NCBI GenBank assembly: GCA_023386495.1
Contig: JAEWJS010000162.1
Coordinates: 1 to 57,290, forward strand
Reading direction: 5' to 3'
DNA from: Bacillota bacterium
Lineage (GTDB): Bacteria; Bacillota; Bacilli; Paenibacillales; Paenibacillaceae
DNA length: 57,290 nucleotides
Shown one piece after another: positions 49,502-57,290 of this stretch. A model generated the notes under the pieces. The model was not told the DNA's origin. It searched no databases and saw nothing but the letters and a program-made list of their open reading frames with translations. The position numbers were made by a program, and so were the translations under genes. Position 1 is the stretch's first letter; each line of letters opens with the position of its first letter.

Positions 49502-51725
49502 CGTCATCACCTCCTGACTCGATCTGCGTAGCGCGCGCCAACTTCAGCTTCGGAATCGGCACCTGTGCCCAATCCATGTCGGAGGCGAAGTAGAAGCTGG
49601 GATAGCACGGTTGATTGTAGACGACATTCTGCCAGGCAACGCCGGTACGATATTGGGCGTCATGCATGAGGGTATAACACTTCCGATCCGTCATTTCCGT
49701 ACTCATGTAGATTCGGATCGCGCTGCTGTCTGCTGTCCGAACGAGCAGTTCTTCCCGCCAATCTCCCCATAGGTCGGCTACCAGGCATGGATTGCCTTTC
49801 GTACCGTTATTGGAGACGGTTCCTTCGGCCAGAAGCAGCCTGCCTCGCCTCCAATCGTCGATGACGACAGGGTCGTCGAAGGTGCCGCCGATGATCTGCG
49901 TCGTCATATCGGCCGCCCATCTGATGCTCATGTTCGTGCCGGGAATCGTCTTCGAAATCTGCCGGCCCTTGGCCGTCAGCAACCCGAAGGCGTCACGGCC
50001 CAAATGGTCTTCGCTCGACCAAGTCTGCAAGCCCCGATAAGCCGGATCGACTTGCCCCACCATCCCCCTGCCTACGTCTTCCTCCGCGTAGCCGCCGAAC
50101 AGGATTTCGCCCGTGGCCGCATCACGCAGCGTATAACCGTAAGGGCCCCATACGCCGCTCTCATGGACCATGTAGATTTCGAGCCCGGGCCGATCCGGAT
50201 CAATATGCCCGACATGGAGCGCGTCGCCATGGCCGAGCTTCGCCATCCTGCCCGGCGAAGCGCTCTTCGGAGGCATCATGGCTCGCGAGCTGTAGAGGAT
50301 GGTGCCGTCATGGTCGATCGTCGCCGCGCCGTAGATGATTTCCTGGCAGCCGTCGCCGTCGACGTCCGCGATGCTCAGCGAATGCGCACCCTGCTTGGCC
50401 AGGCTGCCGAACCGATCATCCCTTCCATCCTCCGATCCGAGCGTGTCGTTGAACGGATTGTTCATCGTGACGAAGCCGCTGTCGATGGACCAGTGTTCCG
50501 TCAACTGCTTCCCGTCCCAACGATAGGAGACGACTGCCGCTCGCGTATAATAGCCGCGGGCGAATATGGCATAGGGCCGCTCGCCGTCCAGATAGGCGAC
50601 GCCTGCCAGGAATCTGTCCACGCGGTTGCCTGGCTCGATCCGGCGCCAAGCATAGTCGCCCCACATCAAGCCGTCGTCATGCCGCCCCGGCTCATAACGA
50701 ACCGTCGCAAGCTCTCGTCCTGTCTCTCCGTGGAAGACGGTCAAGTATTCCGGTCCCGAGAGAACGAAGCCTTCGAACTTCCGCAGGTTGTTGCGATTGC
50801 TTCTGCTAGGCGCATAGCTATCGAAGAAGTACTCGGCGAGCCATTCTGCATCCGCTTGCGATAACGGATAACGGAATTGCATGTCGATTCCGAGGGCTAT
50901 CTCAACGGCGTTAGGCCAATGTCCGCGTACGACCTCCTCATGCGCATGCCAGCCCTTGAACAGCTGTACGATGTGGTTGTAGTAATCCAAGCGGCTCATT
51001 CGATAATCGTCCCGATGCGTGACACCGGCATCGAGATCTTCTTGGAGAATCGTAATCCAAGCTTCGTCCTCGACTTGCATGGCCTCACCGTAACGAAGCG
51101 TTCTCGTTCCGGGCGCTGTCTTCACGATCAGCTCCGCTCTGCCGTCGCCGTCGAAGTCGTAGACGAGGAACTGCGTATAATGGGCGCCTGCGCGAATATT
51201 AACGCCAAGATCAATGCGATACAGCAGCGTTCCGTCGAGCCGGTAGCAATCGAGCAGTACGTTGCCTGTATAGCCGGGATGCGACACGTCCTTGGAATTC
51301 GAAGGATCCCACTTCACGAAGTATTCGTATTGTCCATCCCCGTCCACGTCGCCGATGCTCATATCATTCGCCGTATAGGTATAGGTCTCTCCGACTGGCG
51401 TGATGCCGTCCGCAGGCTTCCGGAGCGGGATTTCACGGTAAGGCGTCTCCCAAGGCGCCGTATCGGCAGAGCGGTCGAGCTCCAGTCCGTCCATGACAGC
51501 GCATACATAATAGAGGGAACGGACGCTGCCGTCTCGATCCACATAATTCGTGCTGTCCGTAATGGTTGCGATTCGCACTCCGTCACGGTAGAGATGGAAG
51601 TCAACGCCGATCATGCCGCGTTCTCCATAGCCGTTCACTTCGTTACCGAGCAGCCTCCAACTGAGGAATACCCCTTCAGAGGTTGCGACCGCCGCTAATC
51701 CTCGGTCTAGATATTCGAGCTGCAT
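49467..51725 (-). CDS. Rhamnogalacturonan lyase-family protein (PL11, YesW/YesX-like), no signal peptide
   Basis: About 752 residues forming an N-terminal Ig/FN3-like domain and an eight-bladed FG-GAP propeller. Typical PL11 segments are ATSEGVFLSWRLLGNEVNG, FHLYRDG, NDMSIGDVDGDGQYEYFVKWDPSNS, VKTAPG, and the late SSEDHLGRDAFGLL and ADLWGDWREELLVR. The family cuts the rhamnogalacturonan-I backbone by beta-elimination. Relatives are secreted, but here the mature fold begins at residue 1 with no signal peptide, so action on imported oligomers is likely. The ATG at 51725 has GGGAGG about 11 nt upstream; the much longer frame to 51953 is not needed. Longer than the usual 610-620 residues. Confidence 0.9.
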   Translation of the reverse strand: MQLEYLDRGLAAVATSEGVFLSWRLLGNEVNGYGERGMIGVDFHLYRDGVRIATITDSTNYVDRDGSVRSLYYVCAVMDGLELDRSADTAPWETPYREIPLRKPADGITPVGETYTYTANDMSIGDVDGDGQYEYFVKWDPSNSKDVSHPGYTGNVLLDCYRLDGTLLYRIDLGVNIRAGAHYTQFLVYDFDGDGRAELIVKTAPGTRTLRYGEAMQVEDEAWITILQEDLDAGVTHRDDYRMSRLDYYNHIVQLFKGWHAHEEVVRGHWPNAVEIALGIDMQFRYPLSQADAEWLAEYFFDSYAPSRSNRNNLRKFEGFVLSGPEYLTVFHGETGRELATVRYEPGRHDDGLMWGDYAWRRIEPGNRVDRFLAGVAYLDGERPYAIFARGYYTRAAVVSYRWDGKQLTEHWSIDSGFVTMNNPFNDTLGSEDGRDDRFGSLAKQGAHSLSIADVDGDGCQEIIYGAATIDHDGTILYSSRAMMPPKSASPGRMAKLGHGDALHVGHIDPDRPGLEIYMVHESGVWGPYGYTLRDAATGEILFGGYAEEDVGRGMVGQVDPAYRGLQTWSSEDHLGRDAFGLLTAKGRQISKTIPGTNMSIRWAADMTTQIIGGTFDDPVVIDDWRRGRLLLAEGTVSNNGTKGNPCLVADLWGDWREELLVRTADSSAIRIYMSTEMTDRKCYTLMHDAQYRTGVAWQNVVYNQPCYPSFYFASDMDWAQVPIPKLKLARATQIESGGDDDEAGNGTEASR

Positions 51726-51880
51726 GTGCTGGTTCGCCTCCCTGCACAATACCCTAGCGTATGCCGCTCTTGCAGGCAATCGGACATTCTTGTTCGATTC
51801 GCAATTTGGACTTTGCACATTATTGCTGCGTTTCGACTTCCTTATCGCATGCATTCGCAAGTGCGCGCCACGCCTGTATG

Positions 51881-51917
51881 AACACGTGTTTTCAATTGCG
51901 CTCGAATCAGGTATGAT
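51881..51917 (+). promoter_or_regulatory. Promoter with palindrome between lyase and TIM-barrel genes
   Basis: A perfect palindrome AACACGTGTT (51881-51890) overlaps a TTTTCA -35 (51889-51894); TATGAT (51912-51917) follows at 17 bp. It lies in the 248-bp divergent region 51726-51973, so a regulator here could act on both genes. It does not match the CcpA cre consensus well. Confidence 0.45.
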
Positions 51918-51973
51918 ACCGGTAAGCACCTTAGCAGGCATGCGGGTGCACATGATCGCAGGGAGGCAATGAC

Positions 51974-52744
51974 GTGAACCATTATTCAGTAGGCTCGTGG
52001 TCGTTCCATGGCTTGTTCCATGCAGGCAAGATGAACTTATTCGGCTATCTCGAGACGATGAAGTACCGTTACCGGCTGCAGCACGCCGACATCTGGAACG
52101 GCATGCTGCTCTCTACTGAGGAACCGTATATCCAATCCATCGCAGAGACGCTGACGGAAGAAGGCATGAACGTTGCTTGCCTAAGCGTGGATGGCGCCGA
52201 TGTCTGGCATGAAGATCCAGCCGTCCGCGAACGCAACCACGTGCGCGCGCTGACTTATCTCGCGATTGCGCGCAGCTGGGGCGTGGACGCGCTTCGAATC
52301 GATATGGGCGTTCACACGCTCTCGATGTCGGACGAGCAGCTCGATTTCCTCGCGAACCGCTACCGGCAATACGCGGCATACGCGAAGGATTACGGCTTTC
52401 GCGTCGGTCCGCAGACGCACCAGCTCGGCTCGCAGTCGCCTGGCAACCTGCGCAGGCTGAAGGATGCCGTGGCATCGGAGGCATTCGGGATCGTGCTGAA
52501 CGTGAACCGTTGGGAGGCCGACCGGGAGCATGGCGACGAGCTTGTCGCGCCATTCACCATGCACGCGCAGTTCGATCGGGCATTCGTCGATTTTACGGGA
52601 CAGGAGCTGCGGCAGAAGGTGCAATTATTAAGGGGCAGCGGCTATAAGGGCTGCTGGTCATTGGAGTTCCGAGGCGGATCGAACGAATATTTGGAGGTTG
52701 AGCATGATCTGCTAACCATTCGGAGAGCAGTGACACAGCCATAG
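51974..52744 (+). CDS. Sugar phosphate isomerase/epimerase-family TIM-barrel protein
   Basis: 256 residues of the xylose-isomerase-like TIM barrel: SVGSWSFHGLFHAGKMNLFG at the start, LQHADIWNGMLLST, ALRIDMGVHTLSM and a final SLEFRGG with a candidate metal Glu. The usual ENH metal motif near strand 4 is replaced by GPQTHQLGSQSP, so metal binding may be altered. GTG start with GGGAGG 7 nt upstream. Divergent from the lyase operon; a role in processing sugars from that pathway is plausible. Confidence 0.82.
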   Translation: MNHYSVGSWSFHGLFHAGKMNLFGYLETMKYRYRLQHADIWNGMLLSTEEPYIQSIAETLTEEGMNVACLSVDGADVWHEDPAVRERNHVRALTYLAIARSWGVDALRIDMGVHTLSMSDEQLDFLANRYRQYAAYAKDYGFRVGPQTHQLGSQSPGNLRRLKDAVASEAFGIVLNVNRWEADREHGDELVAPFTMHAQFDRAFVDFTGQELRQKVQLLRGSGYKGCWSLEFRGGSNEYLEVEHDLLTIRRAVTQP

Positions 52745-52760
52745 AAGGCTGCTAACGCAT

Positions 52761-52794
52761 TCTCCCCGCCGGGCAGAATCGCTCGGCGGGGAGA
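52761..52794. terminator. Intergenic hairpin after the TIM-barrel gene
   Basis: An 11-bp GC-rich stem (TCTCCCCGCCG/CGGCGGGGAGA) with a 12-base loop lies 16 bp after the stop, between convergent genes. The T-run is short. Confidence 0.6.
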
Positions 52795-52828
52795 TTAACG
52801 GACATCGATCTACGCTATACCCATCCTC

Positions 52829-53095
52829 TTAACTCTTGCTTTCCTCCATGTACATCTCCGAGGCCGCGATTTCGTCCAGGCAGGATTCGCATATCATGCG
52901 GCCCTTGAAGGCTAGCAGAAGCTCGCGCTGCCGGCAGAATATGCAGGACGAATCGCGCGCTTCCAGCTTAATCCGCCCATTATGCTCCGTCACAACCATC
53001 GAATCGCCTTCGCCAATCGTCAGCAGCTGCCTATATTCCATCGGCAGGCTGATCCGTCCAACCGCGTCTACCGCTCGAATGAAGCCTACACGCAA
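52829..53095 (-). CDS. AbrB-like DNA-binding protein with Cys4 zinc-finger tail
   Basis: About 88 residues. The N-terminal swapped-hairpin domain (VGFIRAVDAVGRISLPMEYR) matches the AbrB/MazE/SpoVT family. The tail has CIFCRQRELLLAFKGRMICESC: two CxxC pairs that probably bind zinc, an arrangement found in some small Bacillota regulators. The start is uncertain. GAGGAG lies 9 nt before a TTG at 53095, which gives an AbrB-like opening (MRVGFIRAVD); an ATG at 53119 lacks a site and the ATG at 53104 abuts it. Divergent from the germination operon, which it might control. Confidence 0.85.
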   Translation of the reverse strand: MRVGFIRAVDAVGRISLPMEYRQLLTIGEGDSMVVTEHNGRIKLEARDSSCIFCRQRELLLAFKGRMICESCLDEIAASEMYMEESKS

Positions 53096-53299
53096 CCTAC
53101 TCATCTCCTCTTGAGCCATAATGACTTCAGTCTAGAGCAAGCGGAACAGCGGCTCTACTTCCCGTGTGACTTCATGCGGTTCATACTATGCTCCATGTGA
53201 CCAACTGCCGGTTATCGAGCCGCATATTTGTCATATTTTCCACGAGAAGGGCAATACTACTAGCGGATTCCCTATGCCCTCGATGTGCGGAGGAACGAT

Positions 53300-54817
53300 A
53301 TGACCGGCAAACCAGCTTCCGATCCAGCAGCTCAGGACAATCTCACCGATAGCTTGAACGCGAACCTGAATCGACTTAAGGCCGTATTCACCTATCCGGT
53401 CAGTGTCGCATTGACCATAAGGCATTCGTATGTCCAATCCATGCGCTTGAAGGCGGCAATTCTGTATCTCGACGGCGCTGCCGACACGATGGTGATCGAG
53501 AAGCAGGTCATGGAGCCGCTGCATGCCATGAATGAACTGCATGGGGAGCGGCACGACAAGGCTGCGCTCATGCTCGAGGAGCTTTTAACAAGCACTTCAG
53601 GTACGGTGAAAAATACGTTCGACGAACTGACGAAGGATCTGCTGCACGGCTATACGATCATCTTAATCGAGGGCGAGAACCGCGCTTTATCGGTCCACAC
53701 GCCGGGATTCAGCTCACGGTCCGTATCCGAACCGCAGGTCGAGCATGTCCTGAAGGGACCGAAGGAAGCCTTCATCGAGTCTGCTGCCGTGAACCGATCG
53801 CTCATTCGCAAGCAATTGAAGGATTCGCAGCTTGTCTCCGAAATCATGCAGGTCGGCGATCGTGCATTGAACGATATTACGCTCCTCTACATTAAGGATC
53901 TCGCAGACCCCGCGTTGATCGAGAGAATCAAGAAGCGCATCTCCGAAATCGAGGCCGATATCGTCCCGAATCTCGAAATCTTGGAGCAGCATATCGAAGA
54001 CCATCCCTACTCCCTGCTGCCGACCGTCATGCTGACCGAACGTCCTGACCGCGCATGCTCCTTTTTAATGGAAGGCCATATCGTGCTGTTAATGGAGAAT
54101 TCGCCTACATCGCTCATCCTGCCCATTACGTTCTGGGCCCTGTTCCATACGCCGGAAGACCAATATTTGCGCTGGGCATACGGCAATTTCATCCGGATCA
54201 TCCGAATCATGGCCATCTTCGTCGCGCTGCTGACGCCCTCGATCTATATCGCGATCAGTACGTTCCATGAGGAGATGCTGCCGACCGATCTGCTGCTTGC
54301 GATCGGAGCGACAAGAGAGCGCGTTCCTTTTCCTGCCCTCATTGAAGTGCTGCTCATGGAAGCCGCCTTCGAGCTTGTGAGAGAGGCTGCGATCCACATC
54401 CCCACGATCATCGGGCCGACCATAGGCATCGTCGGGGCGCTGATTCTGGGACAGGCAGCAGTCGAAGCCAATCTGGTCAGTCCGATTCTTGTCATTATCG
54501 TCGCCATGACGGGCATCTCTTCGTACACGATCCCGGAGCTCAGCTTTAACTTTGCGGTGCGCATCCTTCGGTTCGTGATCTTGTTCGCTGCCGCTTTCAT
54601 GGGCTTCTTCGGCATCGCGCTGACATTTACGGCGTTCCTGGCTTACCTAGTATCGTTCACCTCGTTCGGCGTGCCGTTCGTGGCGCCGTTGTCTCCGCAT
54701 GATCGTTCGTCCAAGGACTTGATTATCAGGCCGCCCGTATGGAAGCAATGGCTGCGCCCGCTCGTCATGAATCCGCAGGATAAGCGGCGCAAGAACAAAC
54801 CGAAGGGGAAATCTTAG
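53300..54817 (+). CDS. Spore germination receptor subunit A (GerA family)
   Basis: About 505 residues: a soluble N-terminal half, then about five membrane helices from 275 onward. Diagnostic stretches are MEKQVMEPLH-like VIEKQVMEPLHAMNE, PNLEILEQHIEDHPYSLLPT and TERPDRACSFLMEGHIVLLM, and the C-terminal SPHDRSSKDLIIRPP. In Bacillus this subunit forms the nutrient-gated channel in the inner spore membrane. The ATG at 53300 has GGAGG 6 nt upstream. First gene of the operon; expression late in the forespore is expected but no SigG promoter was found by eye. Confidence 0.95.
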   Translation: MTGKPASDPAAQDNLTDSLNANLNRLKAVFTYPVSVALTIRHSYVQSMRLKAAILYLDGAADTMVIEKQVMEPLHAMNELHGERHDKAALMLEELLTSTSGTVKNTFDELTKDLLHGYTIILIEGENRALSVHTPGFSSRSVSEPQVEHVLKGPKEAFIESAAVNRSLIRKQLKDSQLVSEIMQVGDRALNDITLLYIKDLADPALIERIKKRISEIEADIVPNLEILEQHIEDHPYSLLPTVMLTERPDRACSFLMEGHIVLLMENSPTSLILPITFWALFHTPEDQYLRWAYGNFIRIIRIMAIFVALLTPSIYIAISTFHEEMLPTDLLLAIGATRERVPFPALIEVLLMEAAFELVREAAIHIPTIIGPTIGIVGALILGQAAVEANLVSPILVIIVAMTGISSYTIPELSFNFAVRILRFVILFAAAFMGFFGIALTFTAFLAYLVSFTSFGVPFVAPLSPHDRSSKDLIIRPPVWKQWLRPLVMNPQDKRRKNKPKGKS

Positions 54818-54818
54818 C

Positions 54819-55910
54819 ATGCCTACACGAGCTGACGGCAAGATCGGTGTCAGGGAATATGCCTCCGTTCTCCTGCTATCCGTCGGCTTGCGGATGACGG
54901 ACAGCACGCCGTCTATCTACTTCCAGCTTGGATACAGCGCAGCGTGGGTAATTCCCTTAGCCTCCTATATCTTGCTGGGCACATCCTTTATGGTCATGCT
55001 ATCGCTCTTGAAGAAGCATCGGAACAAGGGACTGGTCGATCTCGTATTCGCATTGACCGGCCGGTTCGGCGGTACGGTTATCGCGTTCACCTTGTTTCTG
55101 CTCATGTTGCTGATCACCGTGGTCAGTGCCCGCAACTATACGGATATTCTCAATATGATGGTATTCCAGCTTACGACGCTGCCTGCGCTTCTCTTGATGC
55201 TGCTCGGGACGTCGCTCTATGTGGCCAGCCGCGGCATCGAGACGATCGGCAGGACGGCATGGATCGTCATCCCGTACATCGAAGTCGCCGTATTCGCCCT
55301 CATCGCTTTCGTATGGGAGGAAGTGGAATGGTACCACCTCTTTCCGATCGCCGGTCCCGGCGTTCACAAGCTGTTAATGGACAGCGTTCGTTACAGCTCG
55401 TTCTTCGGCGAAATCATTCTATTCACGGCCTTCTTCCCGCTCTTGCGATCGTACAAAGCGTACCGCACGGCCTCCTATATCGGGTTCGGCATTTCCTGCT
55501 TCAAGATTTGCATCATGCTGACCGTATTCGTCGCAGTATACGACTACCCTGCCGTCATGAATCTTGAATTTCCTTTCCAGCAGCTGACTCGCTCTGCATC
55601 CATCGGCGGGATCGTAACCCATATCGAATCCGTCTTCTTGGCGTTCTGGCTTATTTCGACCGTCATCCATTTCGCGATCTATCTGTTCCTGCTGGCTATA
55701 CTGCTCGGACAGACGCTGCGTCTTCAGTCGATCGGCAGGCTGCTGGCGCCGCTGGCCGGACTTATCCTGCTGCTCGCGATGCTGCCGACTAATCTTACGC
55801 TGATCCGGCCTTACTGGGACATGGTGCATGCCTTCGCATCGATCCTGTTCCTCGCGCTTCCTTATATACTCTGGAGCGCAGATCGGATGAAGAGGTGGTT
55901 CAAGGGATGA
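54819..55910 (+). CDS. Spore germination receptor subunit B (GerB-type permease)
   Basis: 363 residues with about ten membrane helices of the amino-acid/polyamine transporter-like fold. IGVREYASVLLLSVGLRMTD at the start and the PSIYFQLGYSAAWVIPLASY region are typical of GerKB-like proteins, which bind the germinant. The ATG is directly after the A gene, with a GGGG site. The stop overlaps the C gene as ATGA. Confidence 0.94.
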   Translation: MPTRADGKIGVREYASVLLLSVGLRMTDSTPSIYFQLGYSAAWVIPLASYILLGTSFMVMLSLLKKHRNKGLVDLVFALTGRFGGTVIAFTLFLLMLLITVVSARNYTDILNMMVFQLTTLPALLLMLLGTSLYVASRGIETIGRTAWIVIPYIEVAVFALIAFVWEEVEWYHLFPIAGPGVHKLLMDSVRYSSFFGEIILFTAFFPLLRSYKAYRTASYIGFGISCFKICIMLTVFVAVYDYPAVMNLEFPFQQLTRSASIGGIVTHIESVFLAFWLISTVIHFAIYLFLLAILLGQTLRLQSIGRLLAPLAGLILLLAMLPTNLTLIRPYWDMVHAFASILFLALPYILWSADRMKRWFKG

Positions 55911-57142
55911 AGCGATTATTCGGCTTCGCGTTAACATTCGTCCTGTTGCTCGCGCTTACCGGCTGCTGGGACAAGCTGGAGCTTGAGGAACAAGCCTTCG
56001 TGGTCGTGCTCGGTCTCGATAAGGCTCCGGGCAATCTGGTCAACGTGACGTTCCAGATCGCGAATCCGCAGGTCGGCTCCAGCGACAAAGGCGCGGCCGA
56101 GAATGAGCCGTCAAGCGATATCATCACGATCACGGCTCCGGATGTGCTATCTGCCAAGGAGATGGCCAACAGCATCATCACGAGGACAATCAGCTTCGCG
56201 CATCTGCGAACCCTGATCATCAGTCAGGAATTAGCGAAGCACAGCAGCTTTCACCACGTGATCGGCGCATCGGTCCGCGACCCGGAGATGCGCCGCGAAA
56301 TTCATATGCTCGTGTCCAAGGAGAAGGCGGCCCAATTCATTCATAAGAACAAGTCGAAGCTCGAGACGCGCCCGCATAAGTATTATCAATTCATGCAGGA
56401 ACGCTGGCGGGATACCGGCTTCGTTCCGAATTCGACAATGAATCGCTATTTTCAACGGATCGGGGAAGACACCTTGTACTTGGCGATCTACGCCACAACC
56501 CAGAAGGATGCGGAGAAAATAGGCGAGGATGAGGATTACTACCGCGCTGGCGAGATACCGGCGAAGAGCAGCGACCCTGCGCAGATCATGGGATCCGCGA
56601 TATTCAGAGCCGGGATGATGAGAGGCACATTGACCGGCGAAGAGACGCGATTGGCGCTGCTTCTGAGACGCCAAGAAATATCGGACTTCATTACAACGGT
56701 TCCGGACCCTCTGAGCGATCGCTACCGCGTGACGGTCCGATTGTTCAAGGACGGCGATACCCGCATCAAGATGAATCTGCGTCAGGACCCGATTGCCGTT
56801 GAAGCGACCATTCCGATGCGCGTTCAGGTGCTATCGATCCCCAGCTTGGTCGATTATCGATCCAATACCAGCAATCAGCGTATTCTGCAGGAAGCACTGT
56901 CAGAACGGCTGCAGAGGCAGAGCGAGAAGTTGGTCAAGAAGCTGCAGCGTCTCTATCATGGCGAGCCCTTTCTGTGGCATCTCAATGCGCGCCGGAAGTT
57001 TTGGACGCTTAAGCAGTATGAACAATACGACTGGCCCAAGCACTACGAGCATGCGCAAGTCCGGGTCGCGTACGAGCTGGAGATTCAGAGCTTCGGCAAG
57101 CAGGCCTCGACGCCCAAAATTTACTTCCGATCGGAGGAGTGA
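55907..57142 (+). CDS. Spore germination receptor subunit C (Ger(x)C lipoprotein)
   Basis: About 411 residues. The signal peptide ends in lipobox LTGC (Cys near 19), followed by the family start WDKLELEEQAFVVVLGLDK. The domain FAHLRTLIISQELAKH and the C-terminal helix RNFWTLKQYEQ-like segment match Ger(x)C proteins, which sit on the outer face of the inner spore membrane. It overlaps the B gene by 4 nt with AAGGG upstream. Confidence 0.94.
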   Translation: MKRLFGFALTFVLLLALTGCWDKLELEEQAFVVVLGLDKAPGNLVNVTFQIANPQVGSSDKGAAENEPSSDIITITAPDVLSAKEMANSIITRTISFAHLRTLIISQELAKHSSFHHVIGASVRDPEMRREIHMLVSKEKAAQFIHKNKSKLETRPHKYYQFMQERWRDTGFVPNSTMNRYFQRIGEDTLYLAIYATTQKDAEKIGEDEDYYRAGEIPAKSSDPAQIMGSAIFRAGMMRGTLTGEETRLALLLRRQEISDFITTVPDPLSDRYRVTVRLFKDGDTRIKMNLRQDPIAVEATIPMRVQVLSIPSLVDYRSNTSNQRILQEALSERLQRQSEKLVKKLQRLYHGEPFLWHLNARRKFWTLKQYEQYDWPKHYEHAQVRVAYELEIQSFGKQASTPKIYFRSEE

Positions 57143-57148
57143 GCGCGA

Positions 57149-57290
57149 ATGTCATGGATACTGATCGGCCTATCCGCATGGCTCACTTGGACCACGTTCA
57201 AGCTGGCAAGGACCGAATGGAAGAACAACAAAGGAGCCGGCGCCGTCATAGCGCTCATGTCCGGCCTCTATCTGCCGCTCGCCTTCTACT
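57149..57290 (+). CDS. Small fourth germination-operon gene, partial
   Basis: An ATG at 57149 with GGAGGAG about 11 nt upstream opens a frame that runs off the window after 47 codons. The product begins with a hydrophobic helix (WILIGLSAWLTWTTFKLA), then a short basic loop (RTEWKNNKGAG) and a second hydrophobic helix. Small two-helix D subunits follow A, B and C in several ger operons, which fits. The 3' end is missing. Confidence 0.6.
   Translation, partial: MSWILIGLSAWLTWTTFKLARTEWKNNKGAGAVIALMSGLYLPLAFY

Noticed and set aside
51874..51897. CcpA cre site
   Set aside because: The palindrome AACACGTGTT lacks the TGWAAN-CG core spacing of the consensus.
53120..53299. SigG promoter of the ger operon
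   Set aside because: A CATACTA -10-like hexamer is present near 53180 but no GNATA-type -35 lies 17-18 bp upstream.

Overview
The window looks like chromosomal DNA of a spore-forming Gram-positive bacterium of the Paenibacillaceae (Paenibacillus or a close relative). This rests on strong AGGAGG-type ribosome binding sites, frequent GTG starts, a gerABC-type spore germination operon, a collagen-like spore-surface protein, an LplABC-type sugar importer next to a membrane-anchored AraC regulator, and several sigma factors. Base composition, judged by eye only, is moderately GC-rich. I saw no rRNA, tRNA, CRISPR array, phage module or intact insertion sequence. Almost all genes are on the minus strand; the main plus-strand islands are the phosphonate-type transporter (19.1-22.6 kb), a DoxX-type gene, a LysE-type gene, a TIM-barrel gene and the germination operon (53.3 kb to the end).

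Layout. 0.2-7 kb: two zinc-free MDR oxidoreductases, a large LuxR/MalT-type regulator that may be read from a leaderless mRNA, an NlpC/P60 lipoprotein and two small membrane proteins. 7-9.9 kb: two ECF sigma-factor operons, one with a membrane anti-sigma factor and one with a repeat protein of unknown function. 10-12 kb: an APH-type kinase beside a truncated UvrA-like gene, then a pentapeptide-repeat protein. 12-15 kb: an unusual pair, a sigma factor fused to a large C-terminal domain and, overlapping it by 4 nt, a solute-binding-protein homologue with no signal peptide. 15-19 kb: a secreted lamin-tail protein and a 5'-nucleotidase-family enzyme. 19-22.6 kb: phnD-phnC-phnE-phnE behind a Pho-box-like repeat. 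22.7-28.5 kb: ArsR/SRPBCC pair, third MDR, XRE regulator with a membrane protein, YebC, DoxX, aldo/keto reductase. 28-33.4 kb: a probable operon of DUF2334/FG-GAP protein, family 2 glycosyltransferase, cyclic-nucleotide-binding/CPBP fusion, RNase H and a PCYCGC-type lipoprotein. 33.5-40 kb: aldo/keto reductase, LysE exporter, SLC13/ArsB-type permease with an 8-codon leader ORF, and nirB-nirD.

40-52.7 kb: a collagen-like protein, then a cluster resembling the rhamnogalacturonan (yes) system: CE4 deacetylase, FG-GAP protein, YesS-like AraC sensor-regulator, lipoprotein binding protein, two permeases and a PL11 lyase without a signal peptide, with a divergent TIM-barrel isomerase. No ATPase is encoded, so a shared MsmX-type ATPase is likely. 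52.8-57.3 kb: an AbrB-like regulator with a Cys4 tail and a germination-receptor operon (A, B, C and the start of a small fourth gene) that runs off the window.

The best candidates for something undescribed are the sigma-factor fusion with its cytosolic binding-protein partner, the cyclic-nucleotide/CPBP fusion, the leader peptide before the permease, and several compact operator arrays. Promoters, terminators and starts were read by eye; no searches were run.
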